From NCBI GenBank assembly GCA_950059285.1, contig CATLTV010000014.1:1-48133 (forward strand): 48,133 nucleotides of DNA. The letters run 5' to 3'. Within the stretch, counting starts at the first letter, position 1. Each line of letters starts with the position of its first letter. The notes beneath the pieces are model-generated. The model ran no database searches. It was not told the DNA's origin and saw nothing but the letters and a program-made list of their open reading frames with translations. The stretch is from an uncultured Pseudomonadota bacterium. Lineage in GTDB: Bacteria > Myxococcota_A > Bradymonadia > Bradymonadales > Bradymonadaceae. Shown here piece after piece: positions 29,568-37,487 of the stretch. A program made the translations under genes and the position numbers.

Positions 29568-29987
29568 TCATCCCCCAATACACCTCGCAAGTTGCATCAC
29601 CGCTGATCTCAAATCACGAATATCTTCAGATAGATCAATGGTGTGTACCTCAATCCTGGAGTTTTCTTCACTCCCCGTATGAGGAATTTCAAAATCCTGA
29701 CGCCAGCACATCTCCACGCCCTCTGGCCTTGGATACAACAAAATGTTTCGCACAGATTGAAAGCGGTGCGCATAACCAAACATCTGGTACAGATCCTCAC
29801 GAGACACATGCTGCCTCCTACTCCCCTCCTTGCGCAGGATCTTCCATTTTGTATCCATTACAATCGGTGGCCTGTCAGGATGCGTAAGAATAATATCTGG
29901 TTTCAAATGAAGGTGCTGCCGTGTCTTTCGCTCCCCTCCAAACAAGACCCCGTTGGGTTTGCCCTTTAGTCCTCGCGGGCACCACAA
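29568..29987 (-). pseudogene. mcrC: Truncated McrC-like nuclease remnant
   Basis: A 139-residue fragment matching only the C-terminal nuclease part of McrC, the cleavage subunit of the McrBC modification-dependent restriction enzyme. Landmarks are LKPDIIL (metal Asp), DTKWK (the D/ExK motif) and SREDLYQMFGYAHRF. The frame continues upstream only about 55 nt before a TAG, and the ~200-residue N-terminal part is missing, as is any mcrB. It starts at TTG if translated at all. The most likely reading is a remnant left after deletion or rearrangement, next to an IS-rich segment. It could still encode a stable fragment, but this is unlikely to restrict DNA alone. Confidence 0.75.
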
Positions 29988-30404
29988 CAGTACATGAAAA
30001 CCAAAATATCCGGGGGTACTTACATGGAGTACATGCCCCTATTCAACAGGCAATCATACAAAAACTGGAAAAAAAACGTTTTGAATTTAACTTGTTAATT
30101 CATCAAGTTCGTACAGATAAGGTTGATTGGCTTAGTTATTCGCAAGATGACAATATGGAGGCCTTTGAGTAGTACACTGTAGATTCAGCAGAAACTTATG
30201 AGGTATGGAGATTTGCCACCAATGAAGACTGGTCATGTAAACCAACTAATAGTGTAAATCAATAATACAGCGGTTAAAATAATTGTATACAAGCGCTAAC
30301 TGGTCTGAAAGTGCGAGAGCTATATCAAAAAATCAGCTTAATCTCTGAAGGATACAGCCCTAACACACATATCATTACAGACTAAGGCTTGATTCACATG
30401 CGCT
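29988..30404. other. AT-rich interval between mcrC remnant and IS4 element
   Basis: No complete gene. A rightward frame up to TAG 30172 ends in a lysine-rich stretch (QKLEKKRFEFNLL) and could be the tail of a lost gene, but it has no recognisable start or domain. It holds copy 2 of the dispersed 78-bp repeat. The sequence is more AT-rich than the core genes, consistent with acquired DNA. Confidence 0.45.
30261..30338. repeat. Dispersed 78-bp repeat, copy 2
   Basis: Ungapped match to 8361-8438 (59 of 78 identical). Most changes relative to copy 1 are G to A or C to T, so this copy has drifted to AT. It lies 76 bp outside the IS4 element's left end. Confidence 0.65.
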
Positions 30405-30413
30405 GAACAATAG

Positions 30414-31813
30414 CATACGTGTTGACTTAAGAAGAGTATAAGTGAAAAGAGATTGAAAAAAGCCATGGAATCCTGGAGAGTTAGATTGCTACACCAAGAC
30501 TCTCTGACTCAGGACTCACATGACTTCCTCCCATGCTCTCACAATGGACGACCTTCTCCAAGCCTGGTTGCCTGATTTTCTCATTCAACGTTTGAGTCGC
30601 GACTCTGGCTTTCTTGAGCGGGATCGCAAACTCGACCCTGTCTTTCTTGTCTGGACCTTGATTCTTGGCTGGACCTCGGGTTCCACACGCTCCCTCTCTG
30701 GTCTCTGGCGTGCTTATCAGCGACACCTTGGATGTGACTGTGATCGTTCGTCTTTTTACAAACGTTTGAATCCTTCGCTCCTTCGACTCATGCGCTTACT
30801 CTGGCCCGAGGTCATGCGCAAACATGCCCCACATCAGCTCGGGGCCTTCAAGGACATTGTCGCCATCGACTCCACAATTCTTGCGTTATATCAACGCCTT
30901 GTGGGTGACTATCCTTCCTGTCATGAGGGAAAAGCCGCGTGCAAACTCCATGTCATCATGAGTCTCTCCAGGGCCAGCCCCAATCGTGTGTTGATTGATG
31001 CTGGAAAAGCCGCAGAACACAAGGGATGGCGCCTGATTGGAGACTGGGTCAAGGGTCATCTTTTCCTCATGGATCTGGGCTATTACGACACATGGAGCTT
31101 TCATCGTTTGGCTTCACATGGAGCCACCTTCCTGACGCGTGTGAAGAAGAATTGTGCGCTCAAAATTGTGCGCGACCTGAGCCCAGGAGCAGGACGCCGA
31201 CCACAAATCGAGGGGGAGACGGTGAGTCAAGCGCTGTCACGCATGACACGTCAGCATGTAGAGTTTGTAGTCGATGTGCCTGTGAAACTACGAGGCGGAC
31301 GCGTGAAGCACTATCACTGGCGTGTGTTGGCGCAAAAGAATGCGCACACAGGGACGTACCACGTGTATATGACCAATGCGGCCAGAGCGCTTATTGATGT
31401 GGACGATGTGGGAGAGCTCTATGCGTTGAGGTGGCAAATTGAATTGTTATTCAAGGGTTTAAAATCAGTGGGGAGGTTGCATCACTTGCCAAGCCGCAAA
31501 CCCGAGGTGGTGAAGTTGCTGATCCTATCAGCGCTGATGTTCGTGGTGTTGTCAGGGTGGTTAAGAAAGATGCTGTGCTCACAAGACTCGCGGTTGGTGG
31601 AGGGGTTTATGCGCACAGTGCTCGTGTTGCGTGAGCATGGAGAGACGTTACTGGGAGAGCTGGCGCAAACGCGACCCAGATACAGGAAACGCAATGGTAT
31701 TGAGCCATTTCGAGCGCAATGTCGCGATCCCAATAGATATCGCAAACGGGCTTTTTGCATCGCTCCGATTGTCGAGTATTCTCAGTTATATACATTTTAA
31801 GTCAACACGTATG
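30414..31813 (+). mobile_element. Complete IS4-family insertion sequence
   Basis: The 1400-bp element has perfect 17-bp terminal inverted repeats, CATACGTGTTGACTTAA at 30414-30430 and its complement at 31797-31813. A 9-bp direct repeat GAACAATAG flanks it (30405-30413 and 31814-31822), the target duplication. Intact ends, intact transposase and an exact duplication suggest a recent insertion. It landed in an intergenic region upstream of the propeller gene at 31895. Confidence 0.93.
30520..31800 (+). CDS. IS4-family DDE transposase
   Basis: A 426-residue transposase. Catalytic triad: Asp117 in VAIDST, Asp185 in FLMDLGYYD, and Glu308 in the YREK signature (Y301-x2-R304-x3-E308-x6-K315 within YALRWQIELLFKGLK), which defines the IS4 family. 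The reading frame is uninterrupted, and its TAA lies in the right terminal repeat. It cuts and joins DNA at the element's ends. A basic N-terminal domain (to about 100) likely binds the ends. Neighbours are unrelated cargo-free flanks. Confidence 0.95.
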   Translation: MTSSHALTMDDLLQAWLPDFLIQRLSRDSGFLERDRKLDPVFLVWTLILGWTSGSTRSLSGLWRAYQRHLGCDCDRSSFYKRLNPSLLRLMRLLWPEVMRKHAPHQLGAFKDIVAIDSTILALYQRLVGDYPSCHEGKAACKLHVIMSLSRASPNRVLIDAGKAAEHKGWRLIGDWVKGHLFLMDLGYYDTWSFHRLASHGATFLTRVKKNCALKIVRDLSPGAGRRPQIEGETVSQALSRMTRQHVEFVVDVPVKLRGGRVKHYHWRVLAQKNAHTGTYHVYMTNAARALIDVDDVGELYALRWQIELLFKGLKSVGRLHHLPSRKPEVVKLLILSALMFVVLSGWLRKMLCSQDSRLVEGFMRTVLVLREHGETLLGELAQTRPRYRKRNGIEPFRAQCRDPNRYRKRAFCIAPIVEYSQLYTF

Positions 31814-31894
31814 GAACAATAGTATAAACTGATTGTTCACATGGAAATATAAGTTCCATATTTTCAGAAAGATAAGTCACCCAAGAAGGCCATC

Positions 31895-33877
31895 TTGATT
31901 ACTAAAAATTACATAAAAATATTCTCCAATTTTACAGTCACGCTTCTTTTATTTTGTGCCAGTATATCTTTGGGATATGCAGAAGAAGTCAAGTGTTCGC
32001 TGGGTGGTTTTGGGCATGAGCAGAACATCACCCCCGTGAAGGTCTCGTGTGAACCTACAATTCATCATGTGCCCAGGACGTGTTGTGATTTAGATTCAAA
32101 AGAGCCGTATTATTCAAGAGATAGATCCTTTGTGTGTGAAGATGGTTCACAGGATTGTATTGAAATCATCAATGAATATAACTCATGTGCAGGTCCGATA
32201 GGTCCATTTATCGTGGATGAGCAAGATAACGTGTATTTTTGGTCTGGACGGGGCCATTTACATAGTTTGGATAAAGACGGAAAATTACGATGGCGATTTG
32301 AGTTTTGTGAAAAAGATACGTTTTTCTCTCAGATGTTGGAGCAGTGTAAAGATCTGGAAGACAGTAGCGTGGAGTGCACTGCAACCAGGACCGCCGCGTT
32401 CATCTATTCCACGGTGATGGATTACCATGGCACCCTATTTTTCTTTGCAGGTAGTTATCTTTATGCGCTGGATAGTCAGTCTGGAGAGCTGATCCACCGT
32501 ACGCAGATTGAGCACCCTGAACTGGGCGAGGACGAAAAGTTAATTGTAAGTAATGGTGTACTTCAGTCCAACTCTTCTCAGACTCACTTCAGAGGGGGTG
32601 ACATGGTGCTGACCCCTGAGGGTTTAATATATGCCACATATATCATCTTAAAACGAAAAGAGGGTTCTTCCGGGAAAACAGCTCTGTCCAAGGGAACAAT
32701 GACCCTGGATCGTCGTGGCAATGTAAAATCGTATTCTGCAAAAGCAGGCGAAGGTACTTATGGTAGCGCACATCTGATTGGTTTTAATCGAGATGAATAT
32801 CTTTCAATTATCGACGATGAAGTGTTTCATAACGACTCACACGTGGATATCACACCGGTGACCAGCAACAGACAGGACAGGTATGGTTCGTATGCAAACG
32901 GGATTCAGGGTAATAGTGCCATTTCGACCGATGGCAAGGCTTACTTCCTGAGTGCAGATGGATATATTAATGCGATGGATATGGCGACCAGGGAGGTGAA
33001 GAGTATATTCAAAATGCCAGGTCTTAATGACTTTAGCTGGCACAACAAAATCACATTGGATGAAGAGAATAATCTCTGGCTTATTGCAGATCCTCGCTAT
33101 GTGTTCACACCTGTCGCAATGCATCTGGATACGTCATTACTCTGGGAAACACCTCAGCTTCTTGATACCTACTGTCCCAGGCGAGTCCACGAGAATTCAG
33201 TGCTTGCTCACCACTGTAGTGAGAACTATTTGAAGCCAGAAGAGTACACTATAAATTATGAAGAAGTACCAGGTGTTACACATTATGTAGCGGGTTGGGG
33301 AGGCGCGTTTAGTACACCTCTCATCGGTCAGAAAAATATATATCTTGGAATCGGTGGTTTGCATGTGTATGACCGAGCACATAAGCATAAAGTGTGGCAG
33401 TTTGGCATGAGAACGCCCGCAACAGCACCTGCAATGCTCTCGGATGGCACGATTGTCGTTGGACAAAGCAGCAATGGTAGAGTGTTCTTCTTGAAAGAAC
33501 GCGACACGGATAGTCCTGTTCTGAGCTCCTGGCCACGCGCGAACCACGATAATTATATGTCCAGACATCGCGATCATCCTCATCGATGGGATCGTAGCGG
33601 TAAAGAGCCCTATAAAAAGGTGACCGAGCTTATGTACGTGGAGAAGCAGCCCACGCCCGATATGGGTGAGATGAACGCATCTGATATGGGTACACCTTAT
33701 GCCAGGGATGATATGGCTCAGATAAGTGCAATGGAGCCCCGGGATGACCATCGCCAGAACAGAGATACATCGTGTAACTCCACGCCGTCTTCAGTGCCAC
33801 CAGGTCGTTACACCATTGTAATCTTGATTTTTGGTGGACTGCTCTGTGGCTGTTTCCGTCAAATCAAGTGGTTCTGA
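31895..33877 (+). CDS. Secreted PQQ-like beta-propeller protein with C-terminal anchor
   Basis: 660 residues if started at TTG 31895, with AAGAAGG six nt upstream; no better ATG fits the signal peptide (FTVTLLLFCASISLGYA, cleaved near YAEE). The mature part has propeller blades with alternating DG or G.W and YALDSQSGEL, HSLDKDGKLRW, INAMDMATREV, typical of PQQ-like repeats. Cysteines cluster near the N-terminus. The tail has Cys (TSCNSTPSS), a hydrophobic helix (TIVILIFGGLLCG), then basic residues (FRQIKWF), resembling a MYXO-CTERM-type sorting signal. The IS4 element sits 82 bp upstream and may have changed its promoter. It is AT-rich compared with the core genes. Ligand unknown. Confidence 0.72.
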   Translation: MITKNYIKIFSNFTVTLLLFCASISLGYAEEVKCSLGGFGHEQNITPVKVSCEPTIHHVPRTCCDLDSKEPYYSRDRSFVCEDGSQDCIEIINEYNSCAGPIGPFIVDEQDNVYFWSGRGHLHSLDKDGKLRWRFEFCEKDTFFSQMLEQCKDLEDSSVECTATRTAAFIYSTVMDYHGTLFFFAGSYLYALDSQSGELIHRTQIEHPELGEDEKLIVSNGVLQSNSSQTHFRGGDMVLTPEGLIYATYIILKRKEGSSGKTALSKGTMTLDRRGNVKSYSAKAGEGTYGSAHLIGFNRDEYLSIIDDEVFHNDSHVDITPVTSNRQDRYGSYANGIQGNSAISTDGKAYFLSADGYINAMDMATREVKSIFKMPGLNDFSWHNKITLDEENNLWLIADPRYVFTPVAMHLDTSLLWETPQLLDTYCPRRVHENSVLAHHCSENYLKPEEYTINYEEVPGVTHYVAGWGGAFSTPLIGQKNIYLGIGGLHVYDRAHKHKVWQFGMRTPATAPAMLSDGTIVVGQSSNGRVFFLKERDTDSPVLSSWPRANHDNYMSRHRDHPHRWDRSGKEPYKKVTELMYVEKQPTPDMGEMNASDMGTPYARDDMAQISAMEPRDDHRQNRDTSCNSTPSSVPPGRYTIVILIFGGLLCGCFRQIKWF

Positions 33878-34499
33878 AAAAGGTATATTATCAAGTGTAT
33901 ATAGTGAGTCTGGATAAACAATAAAAATTTCAGGTTCGTTGTGCACAGGTCATCTGTTTAGTGTACAAGTTGCTGAAAATGAACGATAATTTCTAGAGAG
34001 AAGACATGCCAATTCTATTCTTTCTCACAGTTATCATTTATTTCAATCACTCAAGACACTCAACAGCCTGTCATGATTTAAATATAAAAACATATTGAAT
34101 ATGTATATCTATAGATGAGTTTAATTGGTTTTCATGAAAAGGGTGTCGGGCAAGAAATCTGTATTGAAACGATTCTGCATGAAAGGGAGTCATGATGGCA
34201 ACCGTCACTGACACATTGACCAGGGGATTTTACGTCGTGGAGGTGGTCAAGCGGTATGACCATGAATAAGGAGCCCATTAATCACGCTCATCTCATACCC
34301 ACCACAGCGACCACACAAAAATCGACCTCTCAGATCGCTTCAGAATCGACTTTTTGGCGGTCATTCATATCAACGTGTGGGTTTGGGAATAAGGAACGTT
34401 AAATCGCACATACATCGCTTTTACGATGGGCGCTCACAATCAGACGGTTGGCCTGCTCATAAAATGGATTGAACACAAAAAATCCCCCGACGCCTCAAT
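33878..34499. other. 620-bp AT-rich gene-free interval
   Basis: No convincing gene. A 25-codon frame at 34192-34269 follows AAAGGGAG and starts ATGATG, but it has no recognisable domain or conservation evidence. AT-rich, and consistent with a junction of acquired segments next to the Fic gene. Confidence 0.4.
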
Positions 34500-35894
34500 T
34501 CACAAGCTCCGACGTGCATCCCATGCTTCGAATTGTCTCGGTGTAATCCGATAACGCATAAAATTTCCCTCGTGTAACGCGTCAAGATCTCCCAACACGA
34601 TCGCGATGAACTTCGCACGCTCCTCTCTATCTTCAAAGAGATCTTTTGCATGCGCCTCAACCTCGGACTCGATACGCACATCAGGCATCGAAACTACCTC
34701 TCGTACCACATCATAAATTTTATCGCGGTGCATGAGCCTGAAGGGATCGGGGTCTGGTACAATCGCTCGCACCTCGGGGTAACGCGCACACGAACGCTCG
34801 TATGCATGCATAAAGAGCTCTCGCATTGGTCCAGGATCACGAAACTCATACACACATAACATCGCACGCAGGTAATCCTCTCGTTCAATGTCAACAAAAG
34901 AAAGCGGTCGCACATTATGTCGGAAGAGTGGCAGGTTTGCGATCAACCTCGCCGTGCGCTTGTTCCCATCCAAAAAAGCTTGCAGGTAAGGGAGCGCTAT
35001 AAGTAACAGAAATGACGCATCAAATGGATCGTCGTATGCCCGTGCAAATGCGAAGATACGCTCAAGCTCCTCACGTAGCATCGAGGGAACATCAGGTGGA
35101 ATATATGTGGACATCGAAATGCGGACAGGTCGATCTCGTACAGCTCCCAGCGAGCGCGCGTCATGCAAAAGATCTTCCATCAAGGTCGCATGCAAGTTCG
35201 ACGCAACCAGGCGTGTGATGCCATAGTCAACAGCATCCATGAGAAACTCCAACGCTCGCTTGTGATTCAGGATCATCGTCGTCTCCACACGATCCTTTCC
35301 TTCTGCTGCCACACCGTGCGCGATGAGTTCGCGTGTATCCAGCAAGGAGTATGTGTTTCCCTCAAGAGCTGACGAAGCCCAAGACAGATCGATGAGCAAG
35401 CGCTCATTGATCTGTCGAATGTATGTACCTGCGATGTCATCCTCCAAACCTGTTGCACCCAGTACATGCAAGCGCCGTCGATCATCGGATGTCAACGCTG
35501 AACACGTACCAAGCTCGGTGAGCCAGCTCTGATCATAGTGTGCGATCACACGTGACGCGACAGGAAGATCCAGGCGAGCCATGGTCTCAAGGCTAGCGTC
35601 ACCAAATACAGGATGTGATGGGGTCGCCTTCAAGATAGGCTCGGGCTGTGATGTCTCTGGTACGTCTGGTGACATGTTTTTGATGGATGGTTCAACACAT
35701 GACACATAACGAGTGGATCGACCCTGACCAGTACGCTCGATCGACCCGGCAAGCCTCAAAGCATCAAGGCGATAACGTAACTGGCGATCGGAGAATGTGG
35801 GATTTAGCTCACGTAGCTGCTCCATGCCAAGCCCCTGTTCTCCAGCCTCAGCAAGTTGATCTATAAGTGCTGTATGCAAATCATCGCCTGTCAT
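34500..35894 (-). CDS. Fic-family protein with N-terminal winged helix and degenerate active site
   Basis: 464 residues from ATG 35892-35894, with GGAG seven nt upstream. A longer frame to 36041 merely reads through the tandem repeats. Residues 1-75 form a winged helix (LREL, FSDRQLRYRLDALRLAGSIERTG), probably DNA-binding. The Fic core has the class II inhibitory helix SSALEGN. The active-site loop is QAFLDGNKRTAR, not HPFxDGNxR: catalytic His is replaced by Gln305 and Pro by Ala. Standard Fic AMPylation or related transfer needs that His, so activity is uncertain. Three 42-bp repeats lie just upstream and may be its operator. It is the last gene of the leftward strand here, next to a strong terminator. 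Confidence 0.8.
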   Translation of the reverse strand: MTGDDLHTALIDQLAEAGEQGLGMEQLRELNPTFSDRQLRYRLDALRLAGSIERTGQGRSTRYVSCVEPSIKNMSPDVPETSQPEPILKATPSHPVFGDASLETMARLDLPVASRVIAHYDQSWLTELGTCSALTSDDRRRLHVLGATGLEDDIAGTYIRQINERLLIDLSWASSALEGNTYSLLDTRELIAHGVAAEGKDRVETTMILNHKRALEFLMDAVDYGITRLVASNLHATLMEDLLHDARSLGAVRDRPVRISMSTYIPPDVPSMLREELERIFAFARAYDDPFDASFLLLIALPYLQAFLDGNKRTARLIANLPLFRHNVRPLSFVDIEREDYLRAMLCVYEFRDPGPMRELFMHAYERSCARYPEVRAIVPDPDPFRLMHRDKIYDVVREVVSMPDVRIESEVEAHAKDLFEDREERAKFIAIVLGDLDALHEGNFMRYRITPRQFEAWDARRSL

Positions 35895-35917
35895 GATTTC
35901 TCCAGATTGAGTCGTTG

Positions 35918-36043
35918 CGTGACAGTTATCCTTACACTTTGTCACGAAAAAACCTGTTACGTGACAATTATCCTTACATTTTGTCACGTAAATACGCGTT
36001 ACGTGACAATTATCCTTACACTTTGTCAGGATAATTGTCACGT
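35918..36043. repeat. Three tandem 42-bp operator-like repeats
   Basis: Units begin at 35918, 35960 and 36002 (period exactly 42 bp, four helical turns). Each contains GTGACA, TTATCCTTAC and TGTCA(C/G) in a dyad-like arrangement. The array ends in an inverted copy (GATAATTGTCACG). No spacers, so it is not CRISPR. It sits 24 bp upstream of the Fic start. Confidence 0.85.
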
Positions 36044-36098
36044 AACGACTCCATGAGTTGTCATCAGCTTACTTTCTGAACCTATCACCCGTGTAGAC

Positions 36099-36161
36099 GA
36101 TGAAGCCCCATAAAAACAGCCATATTGCATTGCAATATGGCTGTTTTTATGGGGCTTCATC
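36099..36161. terminator. 31-bp perfect palindrome terminator
   Basis: Arms 36099-36129 and 36131-36161 pair perfectly around a single T (so the top of the stem must open). It separates the CARF-like gene's end from the Fic promoter region; both genes read leftward. Each strand contains GTTTTTAT. Confidence 0.8.
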
Positions 36162-36182
36162 TGGATGAATTTAATATATAAA

Positions 36183-37484
36183 TCAATGCCTTGTGGCTAG
36201 TTTCATCACGTCAAGCTGAGTCCTCTCCACGCTGTACTCCACGCGTGCCCCGTTGTGATAATGCTGTAAGTAAATGGCATCATACCTTTGCGCTCGTGCA
36301 AATTCATACAACAACACGCTATGCTTTGCCTGTCCCGAGGTGAGATCCACGACTACAGTCCTTGAGATGACATCCTCACCCACGAATGCCTTCAACCCCT
36401 TCAAGAACTCACCCATATCCTCGCAATATTCAAACTTCTTTGCCTGAGCATACCTCTCCTTCACCTGGTCAAACGATCTGGCTGTCTGCTCTGTCACCAC
36501 GACCACTGAATGTTTTGGTTTATATAGCTCGTGTAAAAAGTAACAGAGCCCCATGTTCTTGCTCAGCACCATCACCAACGTATCCACATCCTGATAAGCG
36601 AAACCTTCACGCTGCCTTAACGCCTCTGCTAGCGGCTTTGCCAGGTCACTCTCGAAATACGAGCTCCGTTTTCTAAAATCAAGATACTCGCGGTTGGCAT
36701 AGGCGAGCTTTTCCTCAAGCGAGGAATCTTTACCAGGCGGCATATCAAGCTTGTTCAACAGTGGCTTGAGTGCCCTGATAAAGTTGCTCTCGTTCACATC
36801 CAATGCATACACGCTCAACGTTGCATCTGTACGCTCAAGATCCTTGGCCTTCTTCTTCGCCTTTTCATAATTAAGAGGACTCACAAAGAGATGATGCTCC
36901 TTCTCACCTGACTTCTCCATCATCCTGTAGATCGCATCAATCTTCTCCTCAATCCCCTCTACCCCTGCAAGTCCACCATCCCACGCCGCGCTCGCCCACA
37001 CATTCTCCATCGTATTGACCTTCATCACCGCAAGGTAAAGACTCGCCGCGAGTATAAATGTGCCTGACTCGTAGGTGAACAAGAGCGCTTCCCCCTCGTT
37101 ATGCCAGAAACGACGCACCCCCAGGGGGTCATTATCCATAGAATAGGGATGCAGGTGATACCCCTCCAGCTGCTCTGCTTGAAGACCACCCCCACCAAGG
37201 AGCAAGTTCTTGATACGCTCCTCTTCATGTGCAAGCTGTTGCCTGTACTCAGGGTTTACATCAGGTGAAATGTCTTGCTCAAGCCATTGAAATTGAAGAC
37301 AAAAGCCAGCATAAAGAAGGTCGTGTTTGTCATGCTCAAGGAGTGTGTCATGGTAAAAGAGGACCTGTGCAATACCAGAACCTCCCCTCGGCTCAAGTTC
37401 ATCAAGCTCTTTTTGCCAGTACGTGGGCATCAAACGCCTGGCCTGTCGAGGTCTCTTCTCCAAGGCATCTTTCAGTGTGGTCAT
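36183..37484 (-). CDS. Unknown protein with possible CARF-like C-terminal domain
   Basis: 433 residues; no signal or membrane segment. The C-terminal ~150 residues have a Rossmann-like order: strand VVVVTEQT, helix, then VVVDLTSGQAKHSVLLYEFA and IYLQHYHN. The DLTSGxxKxS stretch resembles the hNxTGGTKxM motif of CARF/DUF1887 (Card1-like) domains that bind cyclic oligoadenylate. A weaker echo, ESGTFILAASLYLAV, lies near residue 140, so a doubled fold is possible. No nuclease motif of a known CARF effector is evident. It starts three nt after the 485-residue gene and shares its promoter. The match is by eye and could be chance Rossmann similarity. Confidence 0.55.
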   Translation of the reverse strand: MTTLKDALEKRPRQARRLMPTYWQKELDELEPRGGSGIAQVLFYHDTLLEHDKHDLLYAGFCLQFQWLEQDISPDVNPEYRQQLAHEEERIKNLLLGGGGLQAEQLEGYHLHPYSMDNDPLGVRRFWHNEGEALLFTYESGTFILAASLYLAVMKVNTMENVWASAAWDGGLAGVEGIEEKIDAIYRMMEKSGEKEHHLFVSPLNYEKAKKKAKDLERTDATLSVYALDVNESNFIRALKPLLNKLDMPPGKDSSLEEKLAYANREYLDFRKRSSYFESDLAKPLAEALRQREGFAYQDVDTLVMVLSKNMGLCYFLHELYKPKHSVVVVTEQTARSFDQVKERYAQAKKFEYCEDMGEFLKGLKAFVGEDVISRTVVVDLTSGQAKHSVLLYEFARAQRYDAIYLQHYHNGARVEYSVERTQLDVMKLATRH

Positions 37485-37487
37485 CTG

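Noticed and set aside
34192-34269. A 25-codon gene with a good ribosome binding site
   Set aside because: Too short to distinguish from chance, with no recognised domain or neighbour link.
35894-36041. A longer Fic protein starting at 36041
   Set aside because: The added residues merely translate the 42-bp repeats; the inner ATG has a good Shine-Dalgarno.
35918-36043. Short CRISPR array
   Set aside because: The repeats are contiguous with no spacers, so they read as iterons or operators.
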